Shown here piece by piece: positions 52,206-60,684 of a stretch of DNA of 64,000 nucleotides. The stretch's first letter is position 1; each line of letters begins with the position of its first letter. The DNA comes from an uncultured Lachnospiraceae bacterium. GTDB lineage: Bacteria; Bacillota; Clostridia; Lachnospirales; Lachnospiraceae. The translations under genes and the position numbers were made by a program. The DNA lies in NCBI GenBank assembly GCA_910578345.1, contig CAJTRA010000017.1:5286-69285 (forward strand), read 5' to 3'. The notes under the pieces are model-generated. The model was given only the letters and a program-made list of their open reading frames with translations. It had not been told where the DNA came from and ran no database searches.

Positions 52206-53264
52206 TTAATCAAATACTACCGCCACTTTGCCGCACTGACCGCCTGCCATGAGTCTGTAGGCTTCGCCTGCTTTTTCCAGCGGAAACTCATGTGTGATGA
52301 GATCTTCTGGATGGATGTTCCAACGCACCAGCCTCTCGACCAGTTCTTCCATCCGCCACAGCGACGTGACCCAGGAACCGTAGATAGATTTCTGTCCGTG
52401 AATGATATCGGGACTGGGATAGAACGTGCAGGTTCCTCCTTCCCCCACGAATGCGATCTTCCCCCATTCCCTGGTTCCGTGGATCGCAAGCTGTCTGCCG
52501 CCGTCACTGGCCGATGCGTCAATCGCGCGCTCTACGCCTCTGCCCCCGGTAGCTTCCAGAATCTCATCCAGCGCGTCCTCGCCCGGCTTTACCACCAGAT
52601 CAACCAGCCCCAGCCGCTCTGCCAGCGCAATCCTGTAATCGTTCCTCTCCACGCCGATCAGCTTGTTGGCTCCCATAGCCTTAGCAAGCATAAGCGCCGC
52701 AAGTCCGACTGGTCCAAGTCCTGTCACCAGTACCGCATCATTGCCGCAGATACCGATCTTCTCGATGGCTTCATAGACAGTCCCGAATCCGCATGCCACC
52801 TGTGCGCCATCCTTATAGGAAAGTTCATCCGGCAGCGCGATCAGATCCTTCTCATCCGCCAGAATGTAAGGCGCCATACCGCCGTTTCTCTGCCAGCCAT
52901 AAGCCTGGCGGAATCTGCTCTTACAGGAAATATAATATCCCCGCCGGCAGTCATTGCATACGCCGCATCCTGAAATATGATAGACGATCACTCTGTCTCC
53001 CTTTTGAAAGCGTCGTAATCCCTCGCCTTCTTCCACGATCTGACCACAGGGCTCATGTCCGGCCACCATGCCCGGTATGTATCCCTCCGGTCCTTTGCCC
53101 GTATGTTCCCTGTAGATACAGCGGATATCGCTGCCACAGATCGTGGTAGCCTTTGTCTGTATTACCACCTGTCCGGGTCCGGGTTTGGGAATCTCAAACT
53201 CCTTCATCTCCACTGTGCTGTTTCCAGGCAGCACTGCCCCCTTCATCAACATTTTTACTTCCAT
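52206..53264 (-). CDS. Zinc-dependent medium-chain dehydrogenase
   Basis: 352 residues. Catalytic zinc ligands lie in TICGSDIRCIY and AGHEPCGQI. The structural zinc loop is CGVCNDCRRGYYISC. The nucleotide site is TGLGPVGLAALMLAKAMGA. Related to sorbitol/threonine-type polyol dehydrogenases; substrate unknown. It is first in the leftward operon with the aldo/keto reductase, a pairing that suggests oxidation of a sugar alcohol or reduction of a ketose. Start ATG 53264 follows GAGAGG; a longer frame to 53372 is not supported. Confidence 0.92.
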   Translation of the reverse strand: MEVKMLMKGAVLPGNSTVEMKEFEIPKPGPGQVVIQTKATTICGSDIRCIYREHTGKGPEGYIPGMVAGHEPCGQIVEEGEGLRRFQKGDRVIVYHISGCGVCNDCRRGYYISCKSRFRQAYGWQRNGGMAPYILADEKDLIALPDELSYKDGAQVACGFGTVYEAIEKIGICGNDAVLVTGLGPVGLAALMLAKAMGANKLIGVERNDYRIALAERLGLVDLVVKPGEDALDEILEATGGRGVERAIDASASDGGRQLAIHGTREWGKIAFVGEGGTCTFYPSPDIIHGQKSIYGSWVTSLWRMEELVERLVRWNIHPEDLITHEFPLEKAGEAYRLMAGGQCGKVAVVFD

Positions 53265-53404
53265 AATAACCTCTCTTTCAGAACAGTCCTTCCGGTATCC
53301 TGCTGTTTCGCCTCTCCTTTCAGTATACTCTCCTCCTCTCCGGATACCAGATTGGAACATGCCTGTTTTCACAAAAAAATGTCGTGTTTTTATAGTTTTT
53401 CTGC

Positions 53405-53410
53405 TATACT
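53405..53410 (+). promoter_or_regulatory. Candidate -10 element of the AraC gene
   Basis: TATACT, 50 bases before the AraC start. No convincing -35 was seen, fitting an activator-dependent promoter. Confidence 0.35.
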
Positions 53411-53459
53411 GTTCCTTAAGATCCTAAACAGCCGCCCACAATCGCCAGAAGGACACCCT

Positions 53460-54332
53460 ATGAAAATACAATATACCGACATCGATATCCATTTTGTCAT
53501 GGATGAGCTTTCCGTACACGCCCTCAATATCATCTTCGAGCAGTTTACCCGCGTCATACCTTCCCACAGCCACGGAAGCGATTGCTACGAGATCCATTAT
53601 ATTCCTGCCGGGTCTGGCAGGCTGAAAGTCGATGAGATTTACTACGATCTCTCTCCCAACACCCTCTTTGTGACCGGGCCCCATGTGATGCACGCACAGT
53701 CGCCGCTTTTGTCTGATCCGATGCAGGAGTACTGCGTCTACCTCAGATTTCCCGGTGCATCCCGTTCAAAGAAGCTGTCCGCTCTCCTGGATGCTTTTCT
53801 GTCTACGGGCTTCTGGATCGGACAGGATGTGCATGGGATCCATTTCCTGATGCAGCAGCTTTTTGATGAGTTGAAGTGCCGGTATACCGGATACCAGAAT
53901 CAGGTAGAACTTCTGCTCTCCCAGCTGATCATCTGCGTTGTGCGCAATTATGAACAGAAAAAGAAGCCCGAATACCGTTTTGCCCGAAAGAATCTCTACC
54001 ACAGCAAATCCATGATTATAGAAGAATATTTTCTCTACGAATACCGGACCCTCTCCTTAGACGCCCTTGCCAGCCGGCTTAATCTGAGCGCACGCCAGAC
54101 GCAGCGTCTTCTGCAGAATGATTATGGCAAGACTTTCCAGCAAAAGAAAACGGAAGCGCGTATGTCCATCGCTTCCATCCTTCTTGGCGATAAAAGCAGA
54201 AGTATCGCCTCCATTGCCGAGGAACTTGGCTATGCATCGGCGGAGCACTTTTCTTCTGCTTTCAAGAAATATTATCAGGTCAGTCCCGGAAACTACCGCA
54301 AGGGGCAGAAAGTCTCTCTCTTGTCGCCGTGA
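53460..54332 (+). CDS. AraC-family transcriptional regulator
   Basis: 290 residues. N-terminal cupin sensor (HSHGSDCYEIHYIPAGSG, LFVTGPHVMHAQ) and C-terminal double helix-turn-helix (LDALASRLNLSARQTQRLLQ, SIASIAEELGYASAEHFSSA, then YYQVSPGNYRK). It is divergent from the dehydrogenase-reductase-MBL operon and probably activates it in response to a small sugar-like ligand. Start ATG 53460 follows AAGGA. The frame stays open upstream to 53055 but that part is antisense to the dehydrogenase gene. Confidence 0.93.
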   Translation: MKIQYTDIDIHFVMDELSVHALNIIFEQFTRVIPSHSHGSDCYEIHYIPAGSGRLKVDEIYYDLSPNTLFVTGPHVMHAQSPLLSDPMQEYCVYLRFPGASRSKKLSALLDAFLSTGFWIGQDVHGIHFLMQQLFDELKCRYTGYQNQVELLLSQLIICVVRNYEQKKKPEYRFARKNLYHSKSMIIEEYFLYEYRTLSLDALASRLNLSARQTQRLLQNDYGKTFQQKKTEARMSIASILLGDKSRSIASIAEELGYASAEHFSSAFKKYYQVSPGNYRKGQKVSLLSP

Positions 54333-54362
54333 AGTGTGTCTCTTTCTTTTTCCCCCTTTTTA

Positions 54363-54371
54363 TGGTATGAT
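54363..54371 (+). promoter_or_regulatory. Candidate extended -10 promoter for the DUF1294 gene
   Basis: TGGTATGAT lies in the gap after the AraC gene, about 54 bases before the start codon. Confidence 0.35.
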
Positions 54372-54424
54372 CCTATCAGAGTATCTGATTTAAAGTATGT
54401 GATCTTGAGAAAAAGGATGTTTTT

Positions 54425-54718
54425 ATGAATGCAATTACGCTGATTATCATTTATTTGGTCACTGTCAACTGTCTTAGCTTTATCATCATGGGGGTGGACA
54501 AGCACAAGGCGCGTAAGAGAGCCTGGCGGATCCCGGAGTCTACCCTTTTTGTGCTGGCTCTGATCGGCGGTTCCCTCGGTTCCATCGCAGGAATGCACCT
54601 CTTTCACCACAAAACAAGACATTGGTACTTCCTATATGGCATGCCGGCGATTCTGATCTTCCAGATACTTCTTGTCCTGCTGCTTGTGACGTCTCCGATC
54701 GAGATTACAGTTATGTAA
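54425..54718 (+). CDS. DUF1294 membrane protein
   Basis: 97 residues, three membrane helices. The DUF1294 pattern is clear: MGVDKHKARKRAWRIPESTLF, then LIGGSLGSIAGMHLFHHKTRHWYF. Function is unknown; homologues occur alone or fused to cold-shock domains. Start ATG 54425 follows AAAAAGGA. It is a single gene, ending before the terminator shared with degV. Confidence 0.9.
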   Translation: MNAITLIIIYLVTVNCLSFIIMGVDKHKARKRAWRIPESTLFVLALIGGSLGSIAGMHLFHHKTRHWYFLYGMPAILIFQILLVLLLVTSPIEITVM

Positions 54719-54771
54719 ATCTATTATTCCATTTGTCCAGAACAAAAGGGCGCTTCGCACGCGCTTGACAG

Positions 54772-54803
54772 AAAAAAGGGACTGTCGTTTGCACAACAGT
54801 CCC
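54772..54803 (-). terminator. Intrinsic terminator of degV
   Basis: GGGACTGT and ACAGTCCC form an eight-base-pair stem, followed leftward by TTTTTT. Confidence 0.75.
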
Positions 54804-54844
54804 GCCGTCTTCTCCCCGGCTCTCAGATCATTCCGAGCCTGTCG

Positions 54845-55681
54845 TCACAGGGTAACAATGATCCCGCCGTCATTGGCATACATGCTGCTGATCCCCGCCG
54901 TATCCAGGATCACCACATTCTTATAAGAAGCCCGCTTCTCCATCAGGCTGCGCATATATTCCGCCCGCTGTGGACAATTACAGTGGGAGATCATAAGAGT
55001 CCTTTTCTCCGGATGCGCGACATCAGCCACAAGATTGTCCGCCATCTTGGCAAGCGCCTTATTGATGCCGATCGCCTGTCCCTTCTGCTCGATCATGCCC
55101 AGATTGCCGATCATAACAGGCTTGATATTGAGCGTCGATGCGACTAACGCCTTAACGCCAGTCAGTCTCCCGTTCTTACGCAGCGTCTCCAGATTATCCA
55201 GCACAAAATAGGTCTTCATCCTGCGCTTGAACACTTCGATCTTCTCCACCGTCTCCTCGAACGACAAACCAGCTTCCTTATACTGCATGATCCGCATCGC
55301 CAACTGCGTCTCCCCACAACTGGCCGACTCCGAATCCACCACATGGATCTTCTTCCCGCCATATTTCTCATGATACAGATTCCTGCCCAGTTCTGCACTG
55401 TTATAACTTCCGCTCAGATGAGAGGACAGTGTCACTACGTAAACTTCTTCCGCTTCACAGTGATACGCTTCCATAAACCGTTCTGGGGACGGACAGGAAG
55501 ATTTCGGACATTGCGGGTAAGCCGCCACTTTCTCCAGAAATTCCTTCTGATCAAAACTATCATCATCCAGGATCCTGTAATCCCCCACCTCAAGTCCCAG
55601 GGGAATTCTCTGAAATCTCTCCTCTTTCTTATATGGATCCGGCAGTTCACAACAGCTATCTACAACAATTTTATATTTCAT
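54845..55681 (-). CDS. DegV-family fatty-acid-binding protein
   Basis: 278 residues. DegV proteins bind fatty acids and serve the FakA/FakB fatty-acid kinase. Family marks: KIVVDSCCELPD, FIPLGLE-like RIPLGLEVGDY, VVTLSSHLSGSYNSA, VVDSESASCGETQLA and FVLDNLETLRKNGRL. No FakA is adjacent. Start ATG 55681 (MKYKIVVDSC) follows GGAGG at the proper distance. Promoter at 55723-55752. Confidence 0.92.
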   Translation of the reverse strand: MKYKIVVDSCCELPDPYKKEERFQRIPLGLEVGDYRILDDDSFDQKEFLEKVAAYPQCPKSSCPSPERFMEAYHCEAEEVYVVTLSSHLSGSYNSAELGRNLYHEKYGGKKIHVVDSESASCGETQLAMRIMQYKEAGLSFEETVEKIEVFKRRMKTYFVLDNLETLRKNGRLTGVKALVASTLNIKPVMIGNLGMIEQKGQAIGINKALAKMADNLVADVAHPEKRTLMISHCNCPQRAEYMRSLMEKRASYKNVVILDTAGISSMYANDGGIIVTL

Positions 55682-55722
55682 AAGGCCTCCGCAACTATTC
55701 AATGTAGTTTTCATTACCACTT

Positions 55723-55752
55723 ATGATAACATGAATTCTTATATGTTGTAAA
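55723..55752 (-). promoter_or_regulatory. Candidate promoter of degV
   Basis: On the minus strand, TTTACA and TATCAT are separated by 18 bases. Confidence 0.5.
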
Positions 55753-55784
55753 TAGATTTCTTTATTTCTTCTTTTGGAGCGCTG

Positions 55785-55793
55785 TGGTATACT
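55785..55793 (+). promoter_or_regulatory. Candidate extended -10 promoter of the DUF5721 gene
   Basis: TGGTATACT, about 55 bases upstream of the start codon. It lies back to back with the degV promoter. Confidence 0.45.
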
Positions 55794-55847
55794 ATGGCTA
55801 ACGACACTGGAGATTTTACATTCGGTTTCTATTTATGGAGATTTGCT

Positions 55848-56351
55848 ATGATCGCACTGAAGATTATCAATGTGAAACAATTTATGGGCAGACTGCTCGG
55901 CGCAGATGATTTTGACGGCTTTCTGTTAGAAGAAGCTTCGATCAGCACCTACAACACATTTCAGATTGACGGACACCAGAACAGAGCGTTCTACACTTCT
56001 GAGGAATGGGAAGACCGGGAACTGCGGCCCTATGCTTTCACACAGTGGAAAGTGATCCGGCCTGTCTGTTTTGACCTGATCAAGGGAAGACGGACCCCGG
56101 CCGCATTCCATTTCGTCCTGCACCTGATCCCGGAGTACACTGCCTCGATCCTGAAAAGGGGCGACACCAGCGTAACCCCCGATCAGGTCAGGGGATTTGT
56201 GCTAAATATACGATATGACGGACAAACTCTTACGTTAATCACCGGCACTTCTTACCATACTTTCCTCATGGACAAAACCCCTGACGTTCTATGGGATCAG
56301 GCAGTCAGGCAGTTTCTTTCCAAACGTGAGATCTCTTTCGAAGAATTATAG
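55848..56351 (+). CDS. DUF5721-like protein
   Basis: 167 residues, soluble. MIALKIINVKQFMGRLLG and FDGFLLEEASISTYNTFQIDG resemble clostridial DUF5721 proteins, mainly found in Lachnospiraceae; function unknown. A central RPYAFTQWKVIRPVCFDLIKG and a C-terminal half with PEYTASILKRGD are visible. Start ATG 55848 follows GGAG at eight bases; a longer frame to 55794 begins inside the promoter. Its 3' end overlaps the MATE gene on the other strand by 47 bases. Confidence 0.75.
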   Translation: MIALKIINVKQFMGRLLGADDFDGFLLEEASISTYNTFQIDGHQNRAFYTSEEWEDRELRPYAFTQWKVIRPVCFDLIKGRRTPAAFHFVLHLIPEYTASILKRGDTSVTPDQVRGFVLNIRYDGQTLTLITGTSYHTFLMDKTPDVLWDQAVRQFLSKREISFEEL

Positions 56352-57681
56352 GCCAGTGCGGAGTCTTCCACAGGAAGACGGCGATCGGCATACCGATCAG
56401 TTCCGCCAGGATAAACACCGTCCAGACCAGAGACAGATTCCCGAATCCCTGCATTGTAAAGGCCAGCAGAAGCGGCAGAATGGCCTGTCTGATCATCGTC
56501 AGACACATGCTCTTCGTTCCAAACGACATTCCCTGCATCGCTGCGGCATAGACCAGATTCGGAATCGACACAAGATACGAAACTGCAAGGATCCGAAGCG
56601 CGGGAATCCCTATGGCAAGCATATGCTCCGATGCGTCGAAAAGATGCAGCACGACTCCCGGCATTCCTTCCAGACAGAGAAAGAAAGGAATATACAGCAT
56701 CGTAGCGTACAAGAGCGTCCACCGGATCGACTCTTCAATGCGTTTCTGTTTCCTGGCGCCATAATTATAGGCGACGATAGGGATCAAACCGTTGTTAATC
56801 CCGTGCACCCCAACCGTCACCACACTCTGGATCCTCACGCAGACGCCATAGACTGCCACCGCCGTGGCCGAAAAGGACAGCAGGATTGCGTTCATGGCAA
56901 CGCTGACGAAAGAAGTCAAGACCTGTACCATAGTGGAGGGGATCCCCACCTTTAAAATCGCCATGATGCTCTCCTTCTCCTGCCTGAGATGGAAGGAAAA
57001 GGGAATCTCCTGATTCCATCTGCGGTTAATCATGATCCCGGCCGCCATGCCCACAATCTGGCCGATCACCGTGGCGACGGCCGCGCCCTGCGCCTCCATC
57101 CTCGGCATGCCAAACAGGCCGAAGATAAAGATCGGATCCAGGACCAGGTTGGTCACAGAAGCCGCTGACAGTGTGAACAGGAACAGGTGCGACTTGCCGC
57201 TGGCAATCACGAAACGGTCAAAGACCCACTGTCCCATCTGTCCGAAAGAAAACAACATACAGATCGTCAGGTAGTCGCGTCCATAGGCCGCGATCACTTC
57301 ATTTCCGCCGGACTGCCACGCGAAGTACGGCTTCACAAGCAGCAGACACAAAAATATGATCAATATCCAGGCGCACAGCGCGAGAAAAATGGCTGCATCC
57401 GCCGCCTTTTTCACCCGGTCCGGCGCTTTCTCACCCAAAGCTTTCGAGATCACGGCATTGAGTCCCACCGCGTTTCCGAATCCCAGAGCCGATACGAGCA
57501 CCTGGACGGGCGACGCTAAGAACAGCGCCGTCAGAGCTTCCTCTGATATCCTTGCCACAAACACGGAATCCACGAAATTGTAAAGTGAATTGATGAGCAG
57601 ACTCAACATCAGCGGAATGCCTGTCGCAATGACGAGTCTGCTGATCTTCTCTGTCCCCATCTTATTTTCTTCGTATGTCAT
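56305..57681 (-). CDS. MATE-family efflux transporter
   Basis: 458 residues, 12 membrane helices in two halves of six. Exports drugs or metabolites in exchange for Na+ or H+. Typical segments: GIPLMLSLLINSLYNFVDSV at the start of half one, FGNAVGLNAVISKALGEK, and GIPSTMVQVLTSFVSVAMN at the start of half two, with MQGMSFGTKSM later. Start ATG 57681 follows AAGGAGACT; a longer frame to 57750 lacks support. Single gene with its own promoter; substrate unknown. Confidence 0.93.
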   Translation of the reverse strand: MTYEENKMGTEKISRLVIATGIPLMLSLLINSLYNFVDSVFVARISEEALTALFLASPVQVLVSALGFGNAVGLNAVISKALGEKAPDRVKKAADAAIFLALCAWILIIFLCLLLVKPYFAWQSGGNEVIAAYGRDYLTICMLFSFGQMGQWVFDRFVIASGKSHLFLFTLSAASVTNLVLDPIFIFGLFGMPRMEAQGAAVATVIGQIVGMAAGIMINRRWNQEIPFSFHLRQEKESIMAILKVGIPSTMVQVLTSFVSVAMNAILLSFSATAVAVYGVCVRIQSVVTVGVHGINNGLIPIVAYNYGARKQKRIEESIRWTLLYATMLYIPFFLCLEGMPGVVLHLFDASEHMLAIGIPALRILAVSYLVSIPNLVYAAAMQGMSFGTKSMCLTMIRQAILPLLLAFTMQGFGNLSLVWTVFILAELIGMPIAVFLWKTPHWPIILRKRSHVWKETA

Positions 57682-57794
57682 AGTCTCCTTCCTCAAACTT
57701 TCTTCCTCCACACTATACCTGCGCCGCTCTCCTGCAGATCCGCCTCCCAAATGCTCCCAAACCGCATTCCGGAGGCGGAACGGTTACTGCTTTC

Positions 57795-57823
57795 AGTGTA
57801 TACTATGACATAACAGATAGCAA
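57795..57823 (-). promoter_or_regulatory. Candidate promoter of the MATE gene
   Basis: On the minus strand, TTGCTA and TACACT are separated by 17 bases. Confidence 0.4.
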
Positions 57824-57860
57824 ATATTTATATTATATACATTTCCATAGTTTTCTTGAA

Positions 57861-57896
57861 TACAAAACTGCCACCGGCTTCTGTATCCGGCGGCAG
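57861..57896 (-). terminator. Terminator of the sigma-factor operon
   Basis: Read leftward, CTGCCGCCGG ... CCGGTGGCAG is a ten-base-pair stem with one mismatch, followed by TTTTG. It ends the four-gene set that begins with the ECF sigma factor. Confidence 0.65.
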
Positions 57897-57912
57897 TAAA
57901 ATAAAAGGATCC

Positions 57913-58236
57913 TTACCAATACATGACACTGCCGCACTGCACAGCGTAATCGACCACCGCCATGATCATCGCGAAGAACAACATCGCCGCCATCATCAAA
58001 ATGGCCGGAACATCATACAGGAGCTTCTGTTCCTGTGCCTTGTCCCTGTGATTTTCCACCAGGATCTCAATCCCCAGCAGAATAAATACGACAGGCCAAC
58101 ATTGAAATATCATATGATACTGCAGCTCTGGCACAAAGATCCGTACCAGAAAGAGAATGCCATAACAGATCAACGTAATGCCAAACGTCACCGTGCCGAT
58201 CCTTCTGACCTGATAAGTTTTACTTTCCTGTTCCAT
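57913..58236 (-). CDS. Small membrane protein of the sigma-factor operon
   Basis: 107 residues with three hydrophobic segments (VTFGITLICYGILFLVRIFV, IFQCWPVVFILLGIEILV, AILMMAAMLFFAMIMAVV). The middle segment resembles the membrane part of LiaF/DUF5668-type envelope-stress proteins, but this is a weak likeness. Start ATG 58236 follows AAGGGGAAAAGGA. Last gene of the set with sigma factor and anti-sigma; probably a membrane component of the same stress response. Confidence 0.75.
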   Translation of the reverse strand: MEQESKTYQVRRIGTVTFGITLICYGILFLVRIFVPELQYHMIFQCWPVVFILLGIEILVENHRDKAQEQKLLYDVPAILMMAAMLFFAMIMAVVDYAVQCGSVMYW

Positions 58237-58272
58237 TCCTTTTCCCCTTTCCTTTCCTTCGTCTGCCGGCTC

Positions 58273-58845
58273 TTAGTTCCTGTTCTCCGGTGTGTCTGCC
58301 TCATCCTCTGCACGCTCTTCTTCCTCGATCAGCACTCTCCTGCCGCGGACCAGAACAAGTCCTGCCCAGATCACGGCAATCCCCACGACTGCTCTGGGTA
58401 ATTCATCCCGCACGAAATAATAGATCTGGCTAAGGAGCTGGCTGTCCCATCCAAAGATATCGCAAAGTACGTTAAATACTACCTGCCACAGCATCATAAC
58501 CCCCAGAATGATCAGAATGACCGCCGCTATTTTCCTGTTGGCGCCCTCTAACTTCCATTTCCGGTGTCTGATATCGTCAAATCCAAACAGATATTCATCC
58601 TGAAGATTGTGGAATGCCATGTCGTCCAAAGTCGCCAGATTATTGGCGTGAAAGAAGCTGTATGCATACATGACGATCGGAAAAACCGACAGCGCCCCAA
58701 GATTCGTGACCCCCACAATCGCTGCAAGGATCATGAATCCCAGCATCAGACTGAGTCCCATCTTCATAAATCCCATATACATTTCTCCCGCTCCTGGCAT
58801 AAAGGAAAAAATAAATGTCCAAAACCTACTTTTCTTTCTCTGCAT
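58273..58845 (-). CDS. Multi-helix membrane protein of the sigma-factor operon
   Basis: 190 residues, four hydrophobic segments. FIFSFMPGAGEMYMGFMKMG at the N-terminus is like a TM2-domain signature (P-G-x-G-x-x-Y-x-G). A cytoplasmic charged region follows (YLFGFDDIRHRKWKLEGANR), and the tail is acidic. Function unknown. It lies 16 bases after the anti-sigma gene and 36 bases before the next, so the four genes form one unit. Confidence 0.75.
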   Translation of the reverse strand: MQRKKSRFWTFIFSFMPGAGEMYMGFMKMGLSLMLGFMILAAIVGVTNLGALSVFPIVMYAYSFFHANNLATLDDMAFHNLQDEYLFGFDDIRHRKWKLEGANRKIAAVILIILGVMMLWQVVFNVLCDIFGWDSQLLSQIYYFVRDELPRAVVGIAVIWAGLVLVRGRRVLIEEEERAEDEADTPENRN

Positions 58846-58861
58846 GTTTCATCCTCACTTT

Positions 58862-59353
58862 CTATTTCTCATCTCTGTCCCATGACAGATTCTCTCCGAA
58901 CTGGGAAACCTTCGCGCCGATCTCTCCGAACAGCCCTCTTATGCCGCCGCTGGCCCGTTCTTTCCTGTACTTCTCCCAATGATCGTCTATATTTTTCTGC
59001 CTTTCCTGCGCTGCCTGTTCCATGGACACTGCATAAGTCTGTCTTGGCATAAATGTCTCCTCCGTATGCTCTGCGTTATCCACCGGCATCAGGATCAAAA
59101 CCGCCAGGGCTGCCGCCATTGCGATCAGCACTTTCGCCCGATAGGTAAACATCTGCCTTTTTCTGAACGCCCTTCTCTCTTCTCTAATCTGTGTCAGTAC
59201 ATTCCCTTTGAGATGAACCGGTGCGTGCAGCATCTCTTCTTTTTCAACCTGCTCGATCAGCGCAAGCAGCGCTTCCTCGGACAGATTCTCAGAGAAGTCG
59301 TCACTGCCCTGATGTCTGCTCTTCTTCTTTCCATCTTCTAATTGGTATATCAT
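58862..59353 (-). CDS. Probable anti-sigma factor, single-pass membrane protein
   Basis: 163 residues. A cytoplasmic N-terminal part (about 1-70), one membrane helix (VLIAMAAALAVLILMPV) and an outer domain of about 75 residues. This topology and its place right behind an ECF sigma factor gene, overlapping it by four bases (ATGA), fit an anti-sigma factor. There is no zinc-binding HxxxCxxC motif, so it is not a classic ZAS type. Call rests on position and topology. Confidence 0.7.
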   Translation of the reverse strand: MIYQLEDGKKKSRHQGSDDFSENLSEEALLALIEQVEKEEMLHAPVHLKGNVLTQIREERRAFRKRQMFTYRAKVLIAMAAALAVLILMPVDNAEHTEETFMPRQTYAVSMEQAAQERQKNIDDHWEKYRKERASGGIRGLFGEIGAKVSQFGENLSWDRDEK

Positions 59354-59871
59354 GCGCCCTTCTCCTTTCCATACAGCCTGCGCAGCATCGATCTGGCCCG
59401 ATAAACCTGCGTCTGTACTGTTTTGACTTTCATGCCTCGTCTCTTAGCGATCTCACCCACATCCAGTTCCTCATAGTAATAGGCTCTGGCGATCTCGTCA
59501 TAAGGCGGTTTCAGAGACTTGCACCGGGAAAGCAGTGTCTCCCGCACTTCTTCTTCCAGACACGCATGTTCCGGCGTGTTCTCATAAGTCTGTCCCCTTG
59601 CCATGTTCTCCTCTATGCCGATGTCCTCCGTGGGAATGCTTCGTCTTCCCGCACTCTGCAGATAATCCAGACATTTGTTGGTTGCGATCCTGCACAGCCA
59701 TGCTTTCTCATGCTGCCCGTCAAAGTCCTTCAGGTGCTTATACGCCGACAAGAACGTTTCCTGTGTCAGATCTTCAGAGGCAAAATAATCTGTCGTCATC
59801 TTATAACAGATGGAAAAAACAAGATGTTGGTAGGAATCAATCAGCGCTGATAATTGTTCTTCCCGATTAAT
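59350..59871 (-). CDS. ECF-type RNA polymerase sigma factor
   Basis: About 173 residues. Region 2: ALIDSYQHLVFSICYKMTT, DLTQETFLSAYKHLKDF and WLCRIATNKCLDYLQS. Region 4: ARAYYYEELDVGEIAKRRGM, KTVQTQVYRARSMLRRL. The frame is open back to TTG 59925, but that codon lies eight bases from a -10 box (59934-59939) and has no ribosome binding site. A perfect AGGAAGGGAGG stands eight bases before an ATT at 59871, which gives a normal ECF N-terminus. I therefore mark ATT as the likely, rare, start. First gene of a four-gene operon. Confidence 0.85.
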   Translation of the reverse strand: MNREEQLSALIDSYQHLVFSICYKMTTDYFASEDLTQETFLSAYKHLKDFDGQHEKAWLCRIATNKCLDYLQSAGRRSIPTEDIGIEENMARGQTYENTPEHACLEEEVRETLLSRCKSLKPPYDEIARAYYYEELDVGEIAKRRGMKVKTVQTQVYRARSMLRRLYGKEKGA

Positions 59872-59933
59872 ACGATCTGCCTCCCTTCCTGTGATCTGAC
59901 TTTGTTCTGTTGCGTTTTCAGGCAACTCTATCT

Positions 59934-59963
59934 ATTATAACGGGATGGAAGGGAATGTGTCTT
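59934..59963 (-). promoter_or_regulatory. Sigma-A promoter of the ECF sigma operon
   Basis: On the minus strand, AAGACA and consensus TATAAT are separated by 18 bases. It would give a leader of about 55 bases ahead of the ATT start. Confidence 0.5.
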
Positions 59964-59983
59964 CAACTTTTTCCAAAAACTTT

Positions 59984-60014
59984 CGGCAGACATACCGTAC
60001 CGGTATACCTGCCG
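59984..60014 (-). terminator. Probable terminator of the TetR gene
   Basis: CGGCAGACATACCG and CGGTATACCTGCCG pair over 14 bases with two mismatches. Leftward the stem is followed by AAAGTTTTTGG. Confidence 0.45.
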
Positions 60015-60053
60015 TGATCGTCGTCGCTATCATACTCCTGCCAGCACTGGCCT

Positions 60054-60632
60054 CTAGTCTATCACCAGTCCTTCCATAATATAGAGAAGCTGCTCGTCCA
60101 CCTTCTTCTCCGTGATCCCGAAAGTCTGCGCGTTGATCTTCATGCCCTCCAACACATACATGATGTTGCTGGCAGCGCCTTTGGGATTCTCACAATAGAA
60201 TTCTCCGCTGGCAATTCCCATGCCGATCAGCTTCTCCAAAACCCTGACTCCCGCGTCAAACTGCTTTCTGAGCATATTGTTCCTGTCAGTCGATCGATTG
60301 GCAAAGAAATACTCATATACAGCCGTCGTCAGGTTGTTCTTCTGCAGCAGTTCCTTCTTCTGTTCTTTCAGAAAGAGCAGCAGAATATCTGACGCCGTAT
60401 CACCCTCTGTGATACTCTCTGCGAAAATATCGTCCGTCTCTTCCGCTTCCATCTGCAGAATTTCCAAAAGAATCTGCTCGGTACTGTCGAAATACAGATA
60501 CAACCCTCCCCTGCTGATCTCACAGGCTTCCACGATATCCTTCATGGTCACACTCTTGTAGCCTTTCTCCATGAAAACTTTCCTGGCCGTATCTAATATG
60601 TATTTCTTCTTCTGTACTGATTTCTCTCCCAT
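60054..60632 (-). CDS. TetR-family transcriptional regulator
   Basis: 192 residues. N-terminal helix-turn-helix: YILDTARKVFMEKGYKSVTM, then IVEACEISRGGLYLYFDST. The C-terminal ligand domain (about 60-192) is helical and not specific. It reads in the same direction as the preceding gene, 52 bases away, so the two may be one unit. Target unknown. Start ATG 60632 follows AAGGA at about ten bases. Confidence 0.92.
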   Translation of the reverse strand: MGEKSVQKKKYILDTARKVFMEKGYKSVTMKDIVEACEISRGGLYLYFDSTEQILLEILQMEAEETDDIFAESITEGDTASDILLLFLKEQKKELLQKNNLTTAVYEYFFANRSTDRNNMLRKQFDAGVRVLEKLIGMGIASGEFYCENPKGAASNIMYVLEGMKINAQTFGITEKKVDEQLLYIMEGLVID

Positions 60633-60684
60633 GCTGTAATTTCCTTCTCCAAATGATCGTATTTCACTTATCTATGCTGTTCTG

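Noticed and set aside
53055..53459. N-terminal extension of the AraC protein
   Set aside because: It would overlap the dehydrogenase gene and its promoter; ATG 53460 has a proper ribosome binding site and cupin start.
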